64,000 nt of DNA, taken from the NCBI GenBank assembly GCA_910588145.1, contig CAJUPO010000004.1, forward strand, positions 62,001 to 126,000, in the 5' to 3' direction. The notes under the pieces are model-generated. The model was not told the DNA's origin, did no database searches, and saw only the letters and a program-made list of their open reading frames with translations. A program made the position numbers and the translations under genes. The DNA comes from an uncultured Oscillospiraceae bacterium (GTDB lineage Bacteria; Bacillota; Clostridia; Oscillospirales; Ruminococcaceae). Positions 48,392 through 56,578 of the stretch are shown piece by piece; the first letter of the stretch is position 1, and every line of letters starts with the position of its first letter.

Positions 48392-48570
48392 ACTGAGGCA
48401 GGTCTCCTGGCTCGAAATCAACCTAATAGCCTGCAAGGTCTTCCCAAAATAAATCAGTGACCGGCTTTGCGCCAAGCAGACATTCGTCATTCATACAGTA
48501 GCGGGGACTGCTGCGGATTCTAACCGCATTCCCTTTTAATACAGCGTTAACTGTAACCGCAATACCTTAT
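48392..48570 (-). promoter_or_regulatory. Cobalamin riboswitch
   Basis: Minus-strand RNA with the hallmarks of the adenosylcobalamin riboswitch in order: AAAAGGGAAUGCGGU, AAUCCGCAGCAGUCCCCGC, AAGCCGGUCACUG, GGGAAGACCUUGCAGGC and the B12 box GAGCCAGGAGACCUGCC (48397-48413). It lies between a consensus promoter and the DUF4430-dockerin gene. No terminator follows; CCUC (48395-48398) can pair with the GAGG of the binding site (48366-48369), which suggests translational control. High cobalamin should lower expression of the whole ECF/capture operon. Confidence 0.95.
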
Positions 48571-48571
48571 A

Positions 48572-48600
48572 ATTATACTCTTATTATATTATTTTGTCAA
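48572..48600 (-). promoter_or_regulatory. Promoter of the cobalamin-controlled operon
   Basis: Minus-strand TTGACA (48595-48600), 17 bases, TATAAT (48572-48577), a perfect consensus directly before the riboswitch. Confidence 0.9.
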
Positions 48601-48604
48601 ATAA

Positions 48605-48635
48605 AAGAAAATCAGCCGGAAAAATTCCGACTGAT
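48605..48635 (-). terminator. Terminator after mrp
   Basis: ATCAGxCGGAA/TTCCGxCTGAT stem with one mismatch (48611-48635), three-base loop, TTTTCTTTTA tail on the minus strand, 12 bases past the mrp stop. Confidence 0.8.
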
Positions 48636-48647
48636 CTATATTTTATA

Positions 48648-49469
48648 TTATAATGCTTCTACGGCTTTAACAGCATCATCAAGCCAATTACCCTCATAAT
48701 CTTCAATTTTTCCACTATCACATCCAGCGGATAATTTCTGATTAAGAGGAAGCCTCCCAAGTACATTTAGTCCATACTCACCCGCTACTTCCTCAAGCTT
48801 GCTTTCACCAAAAATATTAATTTTCTTTCCGCAGTCAGGACATTCTGCATAACTCATATTTTCGACTACTCCTAAAATAGGTACATTCATCATTTCTGCC
48901 ATCTTAACAGCTTTACCTACAATCATAGAAACAAGCTCCTGCGGAGAAGTAACAACTACAATTCCGTCAACCGGAATAGACTGAAAAACAGTTAGCGGAA
49001 CATCTCCGGTTCCTGGGGGCATATCTACAAACATATAATCTACGTCTTCCCAGATAACATCTGTCCAAAACTGTTTTACAACACCTGCAATAACCGGTCC
49101 TCTCCAAATAACCGGATCAGTTTCATTTTCAAGAAGAAGATTTACCGACATTATTTTAATTCCCGTACGGCTGCTGACCGGATAAATACCCTCGTCAGAG
49201 CCTTCTGCTTTTTGACTGATTCCGAATGCTTTAGGAATTGAAGGTCCGGTAATATCAGCGTCAAAAATTGCCGTATTATAACCCTTTCTTTTCATATTTA
49301 CAGCTAAGATTGAAGAAACTGTAGATTTTCCAACTCCTCCTTTGCCGCTGACAATTCCAATAACCTTTTTGATATTGCTCTTTTCATTAGGTTTTTCAAG
49401 AAAACTCTGCTTGTCCCTTTCACCGCAGTCCTGGCTGCATGATGAACATTCATGTGTACATTCGCTCAT
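48648..49469 (-). CDS. mrp: Mrp/NBP35-family iron-sulfur carrier ATPase
   Basis: A 273-residue P-loop ATPase of the Mrp/Nbp35 group, which carries [4Fe-4S] clusters to apo-proteins. It has an N-terminal Cys-rich segment (CTHECSSCSQDCGE), the deviant Walker A GIVSGKGGVGKSTVSS (about 38-53), FVDMPPGTGD, the ENMSYAECPDCGKK CXXC that binds the bridging cluster, and PLNQKLSAGCDSGK. GGAGG lies eight bases before the ATG at 49469. It follows the cls gene at about 70 bases and may be co-transcribed with it. Confidence 0.93.
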   Translation of the reverse strand: MSECTHECSSCSQDCGERDKQSFLEKPNEKSNIKKVIGIVSGKGGVGKSTVSSILAVNMKRKGYNTAIFDADITGPSIPKAFGISQKAEGSDEGIYPVSSRTGIKIMSVNLLLENETDPVIWRGPVIAGVVKQFWTDVIWEDVDYMFVDMPPGTGDVPLTVFQSIPVDGIVVVTSPQELVSMIVGKAVKMAEMMNVPILGVVENMSYAECPDCGKKINIFGESKLEEVAGEYGLNVLGRLPLNQKLSAGCDSGKIEDYEGNWLDDAVKAVEAL

Positions 49470-49537
49470 AAATTACCTCCGTTCCGTATTAAAGAAAACT
49501 GCTTATATTTCTAACAGCCGATTTAACTGTTATTATT

Positions 49538-51094
49538 TTAAAACAACGGCGCTATCATTCTAAGAATATATCCCAGTATTTTTTTCCATATTCGCCTTTT
49601 TTTCCAGTCCTCTAAGGTTATTTCCCGACATTTAGCAAGCGTATCAAGAAAGTCTGATTTTACATTTCCAACTGCCTGGGTCTTGTACATAAAAGTCGCA
49701 CATTCAAAGTGAAGATAAAGACTTCTGAAATCAAGGTTTATTGTTCCTACAACCGCCGTAGTATCGTCAGATACAAAGTTTTTTGCATGTATGAATCCCG
49801 GCATATATTCATAAACCTTTATTCCCATCCGGGTAAACTCTTTATAATATACCCATCCAACATAACCAGCATACCATTTATCCTGTATATGGGGTACAAT
49901 TATTTTTACATCCACTCCGCTTTTAGCGGCAAATTCAAGGGACGATACTATTTCACTGTCAACTATAAGATAAGGAGTTGTTATATAGACATAATCCTTT
50001 GCCTTGTTAATAATATCCATATAAACATATTTTCCTACATACTGATTGTTTGTAGGACTGTCCCCATACGGCATAACATACCCATCAGCCTCAACAGATG
50101 CATTTTCTATCCTGTATTTTTCATAATTGCTTAAATTTTTTGTTTTCCATTCCCACATTTGGATAAACATTACGGTAAAGCTCCATACCGCTTCACCTTT
50201 AAGCATAACTGCAGTGTCCTTCCAATGACCAAATCTTTCCTTTTCATTTATATATTCATCTGCAATATTAATACCGCCGTTAAAGGCAGTATGTCCGTCA
50301 ATAACAACAATTTTTCTATGATCCCTGTTATTCTGGGCAGTTGACAGAAAAGGACGAAATTCATTAAATTCCCTGCATTTAATGCCGAGTGATTCAAGAT
50401 ACCTGCAATAATGATTTGGAAGCGTGAACTGACACCCCATGCCATCATATATCAGCCGGACTTCTACTCCCTGAGAAACTTTTCTTTCAAGTATTTCAAG
50501 TACTGTATCCCACATTCGTCCTAAACCGATTATAAAATATTCCATGAAGATAAAATTTTCAGCCTTTTCAAGTTCACGGATAAGCGCCTCAAACTTTTCC
50601 TCTCCTGAGCTAAAATACTCAACACTTGTATTTTTATAAATAGGATAATATCCGTAATTATTTACATAATCAGCAAGATGAGAAATATAAATATTCTCAT
50701 CCTTTAGTTCATTTACAACATCTTCATTTTGAGGAATCATTGGTTTAGAAAGCTTGAGCATTTTATTTTTATGATTTTTAAAAGTAATAGTACCAAGCTG
50801 CGCATGAAGTATTACGTACAGCGTTGCGCCTACCATTGGTATAAGCAGTATTAATATTATCCAAACCAGCTTATATGAAGTATTCATATACTGTTTATTT
50901 ACAACATAGCAGACAAACGGAAGTGTCAGAAGAATCTGTACACCGTAAATCAGAGTAGATTTCTGCCATACATTCAGCAGCAAAAATACTATAAATGTCA
51001 TCTGAACAGCCAGAATAAGTATAATAAGCGCATTTATATTAAAAATCTTTTTTACCCTTTTAGGTTTTTTCTTTTTCTTTTTTTCCCAGTTCAT
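49538..51094 (-). CDS. cls: Cardiolipin synthase
   Basis: Joins two phosphatidylglycerols to make cardiolipin in the membrane. The 518-residue product has two N-terminal helices (about 17-38 and 45-62) plus a third hydrophobic segment and two phospholipase D HKD motifs: HRKIVVIDGHTAFNGGINI (about 222) and HAKNFVSDDTTAVVGTINLD (about 430). ATG at 51094 with GGAGG about 11 bases upstream is preferred; the frame could extend to a TTG at 51121 that overlaps no site. No clear promoter box pair was found upstream. Confidence 0.94.
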   Translation of the reverse strand: MNWEKKKKKKPKRVKKIFNINALIILILAVQMTFIVFLLLNVWQKSTLIYGVQILLTLPFVCYVVNKQYMNTSYKLVWIILILLIPMVGATLYVILHAQLGTITFKNHKNKMLKLSKPMIPQNEDVVNELKDENIYISHLADYVNNYGYYPIYKNTSVEYFSSGEEKFEALIRELEKAENFIFMEYFIIGLGRMWDTVLEILERKVSQGVEVRLIYDGMGCQFTLPNHYCRYLESLGIKCREFNEFRPFLSTAQNNRDHRKIVVIDGHTAFNGGINIADEYINEKERFGHWKDTAVMLKGEAVWSFTVMFIQMWEWKTKNLSNYEKYRIENASVEADGYVMPYGDSPTNNQYVGKYVYMDIINKAKDYVYITTPYLIVDSEIVSSLEFAAKSGVDVKIIVPHIQDKWYAGYVGWVYYKEFTRMGIKVYEYMPGFIHAKNFVSDDTTAVVGTINLDFRSLYLHFECATFMYKTQAVGNVKSDFLDTLAKCREITLEDWKKRRIWKKILGYILRMIAPLF

Positions 51095-51167
51095 AACATT
51101 GGATTCCTCCGATAATCGCAATATTTTATATCATGTTATCATTATATTTTTTATCAGTAAATAAAAT

Positions 51168-52061
51168 TTATTCTGAAATCACCTGAGTACCATTATTGTC
51201 TATATGAAATTCCCTTACCTGCCATCCATTTAGCCCGGCATTATCAAGTGAAAACTTCATTTTCCCCGCAAAATATGTATTGTTTTCATCAGCAATTGCC
51301 ACGATTGTAGGTCCTGCACCGCTGATGTATACTCCGTACGCTCCATGGTTATAGGCAATATCAAAGACTTCTCTTGCATTAGGAATAAGCTCCATACGAT
51401 AAGGCTGGTGCAGCTTATCATGAACTGCTGTACGCAGGTTTTCAAATTTTCCGGTTAGCAGAGACGCAGAAAAAAGCGCAGCTCTTGAAAGATTATATAC
51501 TGCGTCTTTGTGAGCTACTTCTGACGGCAGGCATGCTCTTGCTTTTTCAGTCTTGAGCTCAAAGTCAGGTATAATTGCAGCAAATTTTAATTTAGTATAG
51601 ACCTCCTGCTTGACCCAGTGAACCTTTTTTCCGTCAAAAACTGCCGTTACAATTCCTCCCAGAAGCGCAGGAGCAGTGTTATCGGGATGCCCCTCGATCT
51701 GTGCCGCAAGATCAACAATTTCATCAGGATTCAGCGGATTGCCAAGCAGAGTATTCGCTCCCACTAATCCTGCAACTATGCAAGCAGAGCTTGAACCCAA
51801 CCCTCTTGCCATCGGAATATTATTAGTCTGACGGATTTTTAAACCATCAAATTTTTTTCCGCAGACATTAAACAAATCCTTTGCAGAGATATAAATAAGG
51901 TTGTTCTCGTCCTCCGGAACACGAACTTCGTCTGTTGATGAAATATCAATACAGTCTGACTCTTCCATTTCAACATAATTGTAATATGAAAGCGCAAGAC
52001 CCAAAGCGTCGAATCCTGCACCCAAATTCGCTGAAGTTGCCGGTATCTGTATCTTTATCAT
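51168..52061 (-). CDS. thrB: Homoserine kinase
   Basis: Phosphorylates homoserine in threonine synthesis. The 297-residue GHMP kinase has PATSANLGAGFDALGLAL at 7-24, the ATP loop PMARGLGSSSACIVAGL (about 83-99), EGHPDNTAPALLGG and the C-terminal YGVYISGAGPTIVAIAD. CGGAGG lies before the ATG at 52061. It stands alone: no other threonine genes are nearby. A TATAAT at 52142-52147 with a TGC extension but a weak -35 is a possible promoter. Confidence 0.94.
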   Translation of the reverse strand: MIKIQIPATSANLGAGFDALGLALSYYNYVEMEESDCIDISSTDEVRVPEDENNLIYISAKDLFNVCGKKFDGLKIRQTNNIPMARGLGSSSACIVAGLVGANTLLGNPLNPDEIVDLAAQIEGHPDNTAPALLGGIVTAVFDGKKVHWVKQEVYTKLKFAAIIPDFELKTEKARACLPSEVAHKDAVYNLSRAALFSASLLTGKFENLRTAVHDKLHQPYRMELIPNAREVFDIAYNHGAYGVYISGAGPTIVAIADENNTYFAGKMKFSLDNAGLNGWQVREFHIDNNGTQVISE

Positions 52062-52215
52062 AAAACGCCTCCGATAAATCCACCAGTAAAAATGGCTTTT
52101 ATTTTTGCTTAAACATTCTAAGTAAAAAATTATTAAAGAATATTATAGCATATTATGTCTGTAAATACCACATATTTTTATTATTTTTAATTCATTTAAC
52201 TTTTAGTAGCGATAC

Positions 52216-52244
52216 TTGATTTTACACGTTCTGTATGATATACT
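52216..52244 (+). promoter_or_regulatory. Promoter of the ABC-F gene
   Basis: TTGATT (52216-52221), 17 bases, TATACT (52239-52244) with TGA in front (extended -10). Confidence 0.65.
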
Positions 52245-52286
52245 GATTATTGATTTATAAATAAACAAACTGGAGCGACATATTTT

Positions 52287-54221
52287 ATGCTTTTAAATCT
52301 TATAAATATAAATAAATTTTATAACGGAAAACAAATTCTGAAAAATATAAACCTGACCATTGACGAAAAAGACCGAATAGGTCTTATCGGTATAAACGGC
52401 TGCGGTAAGACGACACTCCTTCGTATCTTAACTGAAAAGGAACTTCCTGACCGATCTACTGAAAAAGACGGTATTATATCTTATGCCGCAAAAACATCAA
52501 TAGGTTATCTTGAGCAGATGTCCGGTCTTGATCGAGAAAATACTGTTATCGAAGAAATGAAAGCAGTTTTTAATCATCTGAATAAAACCGCTGAACGTAT
52601 GCGTGAACTTGAAAAATTGATGAACTCTGAGCATAGTGAAATGCAGATGATTACTGAAGAATATGCAAAGCTTTCATCATATTATGAATCAAATGACGGA
52701 TATAATACTGATATTAAAATAAAAACTGTACTAAATGGTATGGGTTTTACTGAAAAAGAATATGACAGAGCTATTTCGGGATTCAGCGGAGGAGAAAAAA
52801 CACGTCTTGCTATTGCAAAACTGCTTCTTGAAGAGCCAAATTTATTGATTCTGGACGAGCCTACCAATCATTTGGATTTTAAAACTGTTCTTTGGCTTGA
52901 GGATTATTTAAAGGATTACAAAGGCGCTCTCATTATAGTATCCCATGACAGATATTTTCTTGACAAAGTCGTAACTTCAGTATGCGAAATCGAACATGGA
53001 CGCCTTTCAAGATATAAAGGTAATTATACAGCATTCACAAGACTTAAATCAGACGCTGTCAGCAGACAGCAAAAAGAATATGAAGCACAGCAGCGTGAAA
53101 TTGCTAAGCTTGAAGATTTCATTGCCCGTAATAAAGTGCGTGCTTCAACTGCAAACAGTGCTAAAAGCCGCGAAAAGGCTCTTGAACGCATGGAACTTAT
53201 CGACAAACCTGTTTCGGCATTTAACCATGCTAAAATCAGATTTGAATACAAGCTTCAGCCGCCATTTGATATATTAAATGTTAAGGACGCAGATATTTCC
53301 GTTGGCAGCGGCAATTCCAGAAAAGTACTTGCACAAAATATTTCTTTTGAAATTAAAAGAGGCGAAAAGCTTGGAATAATCGGCGATAACGGAATCGGAA
53401 AATCTACTTTTTTAAAAGTTTTACAGGGACTTATCCCCCATGAAGGCAGAATACGCTGGGCGTCAAATATTAAAATATCATATTTTGAACAGGAAAGCGC
53501 TAATCTTGATCCCCATAATACTGTCATAGACGAACTTCACAGACATTATCCTCTTATGACAGATTTGGAAATACGCTCGCTTCTAGGTAGTGTAGGTATA
53601 ACAGGTGAAAATGTTTTTAAGGAAACGGGAGTTATAAGCGGCGGTGAAAGAGCAAAAGTATGTTTTGCTCTTATGATGCTTGAAAAAGGTAATGTGCTTA
53701 TTTTGGACGAACCTACTAACCATCTGGATATAACTGCAAAGGAAGCAATTGAAGAAGCTCTTGCAGAATATGACGGAACAATTATTTTTGTTTCCCACGA
53801 TAGATATCTGCTCAATAGAATATCAGATAAAATACTGGAAATAAGAAAAGACGGAACAGAAATATATAACGGCGATTTTGACTATTATCTTGATGTCAAT
53901 AAAAAACGAGAAATTGCTGCACAGCTTGCAGCAAATGAGTTAAAAAGAGCTGAAGAAGCTAAAAATATTGCTGAAAAAAAGACTGCTGCATTTAAATCCA
54001 AAGAACAAAGAAGCGCTGAAGCTAAAAGACGCAACAGGATAAAGGAACTTGAAAAGGAAATTGATGAAAAACAGGAAATGCTTAATGCTCTTCAGATGGA
54101 AATAACCCAAGAAGAAGTATATTCAGATTTCGTACTTATGAATAGCAAATGCACCGAAATAAACACCCTTAAAGAACAGATTGACCATATGTTTGATGAA
54201 ATAATTGAGTTAAGCGAATAA
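52287..54221 (+). CDS. ABC-F family ATPase
   Basis: A 644-residue soluble ABC-F protein; the family acts on ribosomes as translation factors or antibiotic-protection proteins. Two ABC domains carry GINGCGKTTLLRIL and GDNGIGKSTFLKVL (Walker A), FSGGEKTRLAIAKLL and ISGGERAKVCFALM (signatures), and LLILDEPTNHLDF and VLILDEPTNHLDI (Walker B). A linker of about 80 residues lies between them. A C-terminal coiled coil (KRAEEAKNIAEKK to QMEITQEEVY, about 550-640) makes it Uup/YdiF-like rather than a short resistance type. A hairpin terminator follows. Confidence 0.94.
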   Translation: MLLNLININKFYNGKQILKNINLTIDEKDRIGLIGINGCGKTTLLRILTEKELPDRSTEKDGIISYAAKTSIGYLEQMSGLDRENTVIEEMKAVFNHLNKTAERMRELEKLMNSEHSEMQMITEEYAKLSSYYESNDGYNTDIKIKTVLNGMGFTEKEYDRAISGFSGGEKTRLAIAKLLLEEPNLLILDEPTNHLDFKTVLWLEDYLKDYKGALIIVSHDRYFLDKVVTSVCEIEHGRLSRYKGNYTAFTRLKSDAVSRQQKEYEAQQREIAKLEDFIARNKVRASTANSAKSREKALERMELIDKPVSAFNHAKIRFEYKLQPPFDILNVKDADISVGSGNSRKVLAQNISFEIKRGEKLGIIGDNGIGKSTFLKVLQGLIPHEGRIRWASNIKISYFEQESANLDPHNTVIDELHRHYPLMTDLEIRSLLGSVGITGENVFKETGVISGGERAKVCFALMMLEKGNVLILDEPTNHLDITAKEAIEEALAEYDGTIIFVSHDRYLLNRISDKILEIRKDGTEIYNGDFDYYLDVNKKREIAAQLAANELKRAEEAKNIAEKKTAAFKSKEQRSAEAKRRNRIKELEKEIDEKQEMLNALQMEITQEEVYSDFVLMNSKCTEINTLKEQIDHMFDEIIELSE

Positions 54222-54228
54222 CCTATAA

Positions 54229-54258
54229 AGCGGCAGATTAATAACTGCCGCTGCTTTT
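54229..54258 (+). terminator. Terminator after the ABC-F gene
   Basis: AGCGGCAG/CTGCCGCT stem (54229-54252) with a short T tract (GCTTTT). Confidence 0.7.
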
Positions 54259-54288
54259 GCATAATTAAGGTTTATTTATACTTTTCCA

Positions 54289-54317
54289 TTGACAAAATAA
54301 TGAAAATAAGATATAAT
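54289..54317 (+). promoter_or_regulatory. Promoter of greA-lysS
   Basis: TTGACA (54289-54294), 17 bases, TATAAT (54312-54317): perfect consensus. Confidence 0.9.
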
Positions 54318-54374
54318 AATTTGATAGAATGTTTAAGTTTTTATATGATTTTTATTTATAAAGGAGATATTGTT

Positions 54375-54845
54375 ATGGCTAAAAAACAAATGTCCAGAGA
54401 GGGCTTTGAAAAGCTCCAGGAAGAATATACAAGACTTGTTACTGTAAGAAGAGCGGAAGTTGCTCAGAAACTTAAAGAAGCAAGAGCTTTTGGCGACCTT
54501 TCAGAAAATGCTGAATATGATGAAGCTAAAAACGAACAGGCTATGCTTGAAGCTACAATTACCCAACTTGAAGAAACCATTTCAAACGCTGAAGTCGTTG
54601 ACGACGATCAGATCTCAATTGATGAAATCGGCGTAGGTTCTATAATTAAAATCAAGCGTATGGATAATGATAAAATCGAAACTCTTCAGATTGTTGGTAC
54701 TACTGAAGCCGACGCTGCTACCGGAAAAATTTCCGACGAATCCCCTATCGGAAAAGCGGCTATGAAGAAAAAAATCGGTGATATATTTATTGTTGAAGCT
54801 CCAGTCGGCGAGCTCAGGTTTGAAGTAATAGAAATATCTAAATAA
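54375..54845 (+). CDS. greA: Transcription elongation factor GreA
   Basis: GreA rescues backtracked RNA polymerase by stimulating transcript cleavage. The 156-residue product has an N-terminal coiled coil with the acidic tip (KEARAFGDLSENAEYDEAK) and a C-terminal FKBP-like domain (GTTEADAATGKISDESPIGKA). ATG at 54375 with AAGGAG upstream is chosen; the open frame extends to 54300, which is within the promoter. It is followed by lysS after 17 bases. Confidence 0.97.
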   Translation: MAKKQMSREGFEKLQEEYTRLVTVRRAEVAQKLKEARAFGDLSENAEYDEAKNEQAMLEATITQLEETISNAEVVDDDQISIDEIGVGSIIKIKRMDNDKIETLQIVGTTEADAATGKISDESPIGKAAMKKKIGDIFIVEAPVGELRFEVIEISK

Positions 54846-54862
54846 CGGATGGTGATAAAAAA

Positions 54863-56467
54863 ATGAGTGAAGTTCAGAATCATAATATTGAAGAATCCTC
54901 TGAACAGGATATGAACATACTAAAAAAAATCAGACTCGAAAAGCTTGATGAGCTTAAAGCTAAAAACGCTGATCCTTATGAAATAACAAGCTATAACGTT
55001 ACAGCTAAAAATGCTGATCTGAAATCAGGCTATGAAGCTGAAGAAGCTGAATTAAAGGCTTCCGCTGGAGATGATGAAGAAGCATTTACTGCCGGACTTG
55101 AAAAAATCAAAGAAAGAACTGTAACCATAGCCGGACGTATTATGAGCTGGCGTGATATGGGAAAAGCCAACTTTATAGATGTAAGAGATGATTCAGACCG
55201 TATCCAGGTTTATGTAAGAATGAACGATATCGGAAAAGAAGAATTTGCTGAATTTAAGAAATGGGACATTGGTGACATAATCGGAGTTGAAGGTTTTGTC
55301 TTCAGAACCAGAAAAGGTGAAATTTCAATCCATGCGTCTAAAGTAACTCTTCTATCAAAATCACTGCTTCCGCTTCCTGAAAAATGGCATGGTCTAAAGG
55401 ATCAGGACATAAGATACAGACAGCGTTATCTTGATCTTATAGTTAATCCTGACGTAAAGGATACTTTTGTAAAGAGAAGCATGATACTTCGTGAAATTCG
55501 TAATTATCTGGACAGTCTTGGATATATTGAAGTAGACACTCCTGTTCTGCATACTCTTGAAATAGGCGCTGCGGCAAGACCATTTAAGACACACCATAAT
55601 GCTCTTGATATGGATATGTACCTTAGAATCGAAACAGAGCTTTATTTAAAAAGACTTATTGTCGGCGGTTTTGATAAGGTTTATGAAGTAGGTCGTATTT
55701 TCAGAAATGAGGGTATGGATACTTCTCATAACCCTGAATTTACTTCAATAGAAATGTATCAGGCATATACAGATTATAAGGGCATGATGGAGCTTATTGA
55801 AAATATGTATGAACAGCTTGCTCTTAAGATTTGCGGTGATACAACTATTGATTATCAGGGAGAAAAAATTTGCTTGAAAGCTCCATGGGAAAAGCTTACA
55901 ATGATTGAAGCAGTAAAGAAGTATGCCGGTGTTGACTATAACGAATGGAACACGGATGAAGACGCAAGAGCTTGTGCAAAAGCAAAGAACGTAGAGGTTG
56001 AAGAAGGAGAAAAGGCTACAAAGGGTCATGTCCTTATTGCTTTCTTTGAAGAATTTGTAGAAGATAAGCTTATACAGCCAACAATTATTTATGATTATCC
56101 TGTTGAAAATTCTCCTCTTGCTAAAAGAAAACCATCTGATCCAAGATTTACTGAAAGATTTGAATACTTTATCTATGCCCGTGAAATGGGAAATGCTTTT
56201 TCTGAGTTAAACGATCCTATTGATCAGAAAGAACGTTTTATAAAACAGGTAGAAGCAAAGCGTGCCCAAGGTGCAAATGCTGAGGTTGATGAGGATTTTG
56301 TAACCGCTCTTGAATATGGCATGCCTCCAACCGGCGGTCTTGGACTTGGTCTTGACAGATTAGTTATGCTGCTTACGGACAGTTCTTCCATTAGAGATGT
56401 TCTTCTTTTCCCTACTATGAGACCTATTCAGAAAAATTCTTCAAATGAAAACAGCGAAGAAAATTAA
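54863..56467 (+). CDS. lysS: Lysyl-tRNA synthetase, class II
   Basis: Charges tRNA-Lys. The 534-residue product has an extended acidic N-terminus, an OB-fold anticodon-binding domain (TVTIAGRIMSWRDMGKANFIDV, about 90-180) and the class II catalytic core: motif 1 around GYIEVDTPVL, motif 2 YEVGRIFRNEGMDTSHNPEFT, and motif 3 GLGLGLDRLVMLLTD. GGATGG precedes the ATG at 54863. The greA-lysS order is a common bacterial pairing. Two hairpins follow. Confidence 0.97.
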   Translation: MSEVQNHNIEESSEQDMNILKKIRLEKLDELKAKNADPYEITSYNVTAKNADLKSGYEAEEAELKASAGDDEEAFTAGLEKIKERTVTIAGRIMSWRDMGKANFIDVRDDSDRIQVYVRMNDIGKEEFAEFKKWDIGDIIGVEGFVFRTRKGEISIHASKVTLLSKSLLPLPEKWHGLKDQDIRYRQRYLDLIVNPDVKDTFVKRSMILREIRNYLDSLGYIEVDTPVLHTLEIGAAARPFKTHHNALDMDMYLRIETELYLKRLIVGGFDKVYEVGRIFRNEGMDTSHNPEFTSIEMYQAYTDYKGMMELIENMYEQLALKICGDTTIDYQGEKICLKAPWEKLTMIEAVKKYAGVDYNEWNTDEDARACAKAKNVEVEEGEKATKGHVLIAFFEEFVEDKLIQPTIIYDYPVENSPLAKRKPSDPRFTERFEYFIYAREMGNAFSELNDPIDQKERFIKQVEAKRAQGANAEVDEDFVTALEYGMPPTGGLGLGLDRLVMLLTDSSSIRDVLLFPTMRPIQKNSSNENSEEN

Positions 56468-56491
56468 TTAAGTAATTATACATAAATTATA

Positions 56492-56522
56492 TAAGCGGAC
56501 AAGATAGTCCGCTTTTCTTTTA
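56492..56522 (+). terminator. Terminator after lysS
   Basis: AAGCGGAC/GTCCGCTT stem (56492-56513), six-base loop, TTTCTTTTATT tail. Confidence 0.85.
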
Positions 56523-56535
56523 TTCATAATTTAAC

Positions 56536-56570
56536 AAAAAGAATTGTCCCTTAAAGGGACAATTCTTTTT
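56536..56570. terminator. Bidirectional terminator between lysS and the pseudokinase gene
   Basis: A perfect 15-base stem AAAAAGAATTGTCCC/GGGACAATTCTTTTT with T tracts on both strands, between convergent genes. Confidence 0.88.
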
Positions 56571-56578
56571 AGTATATT

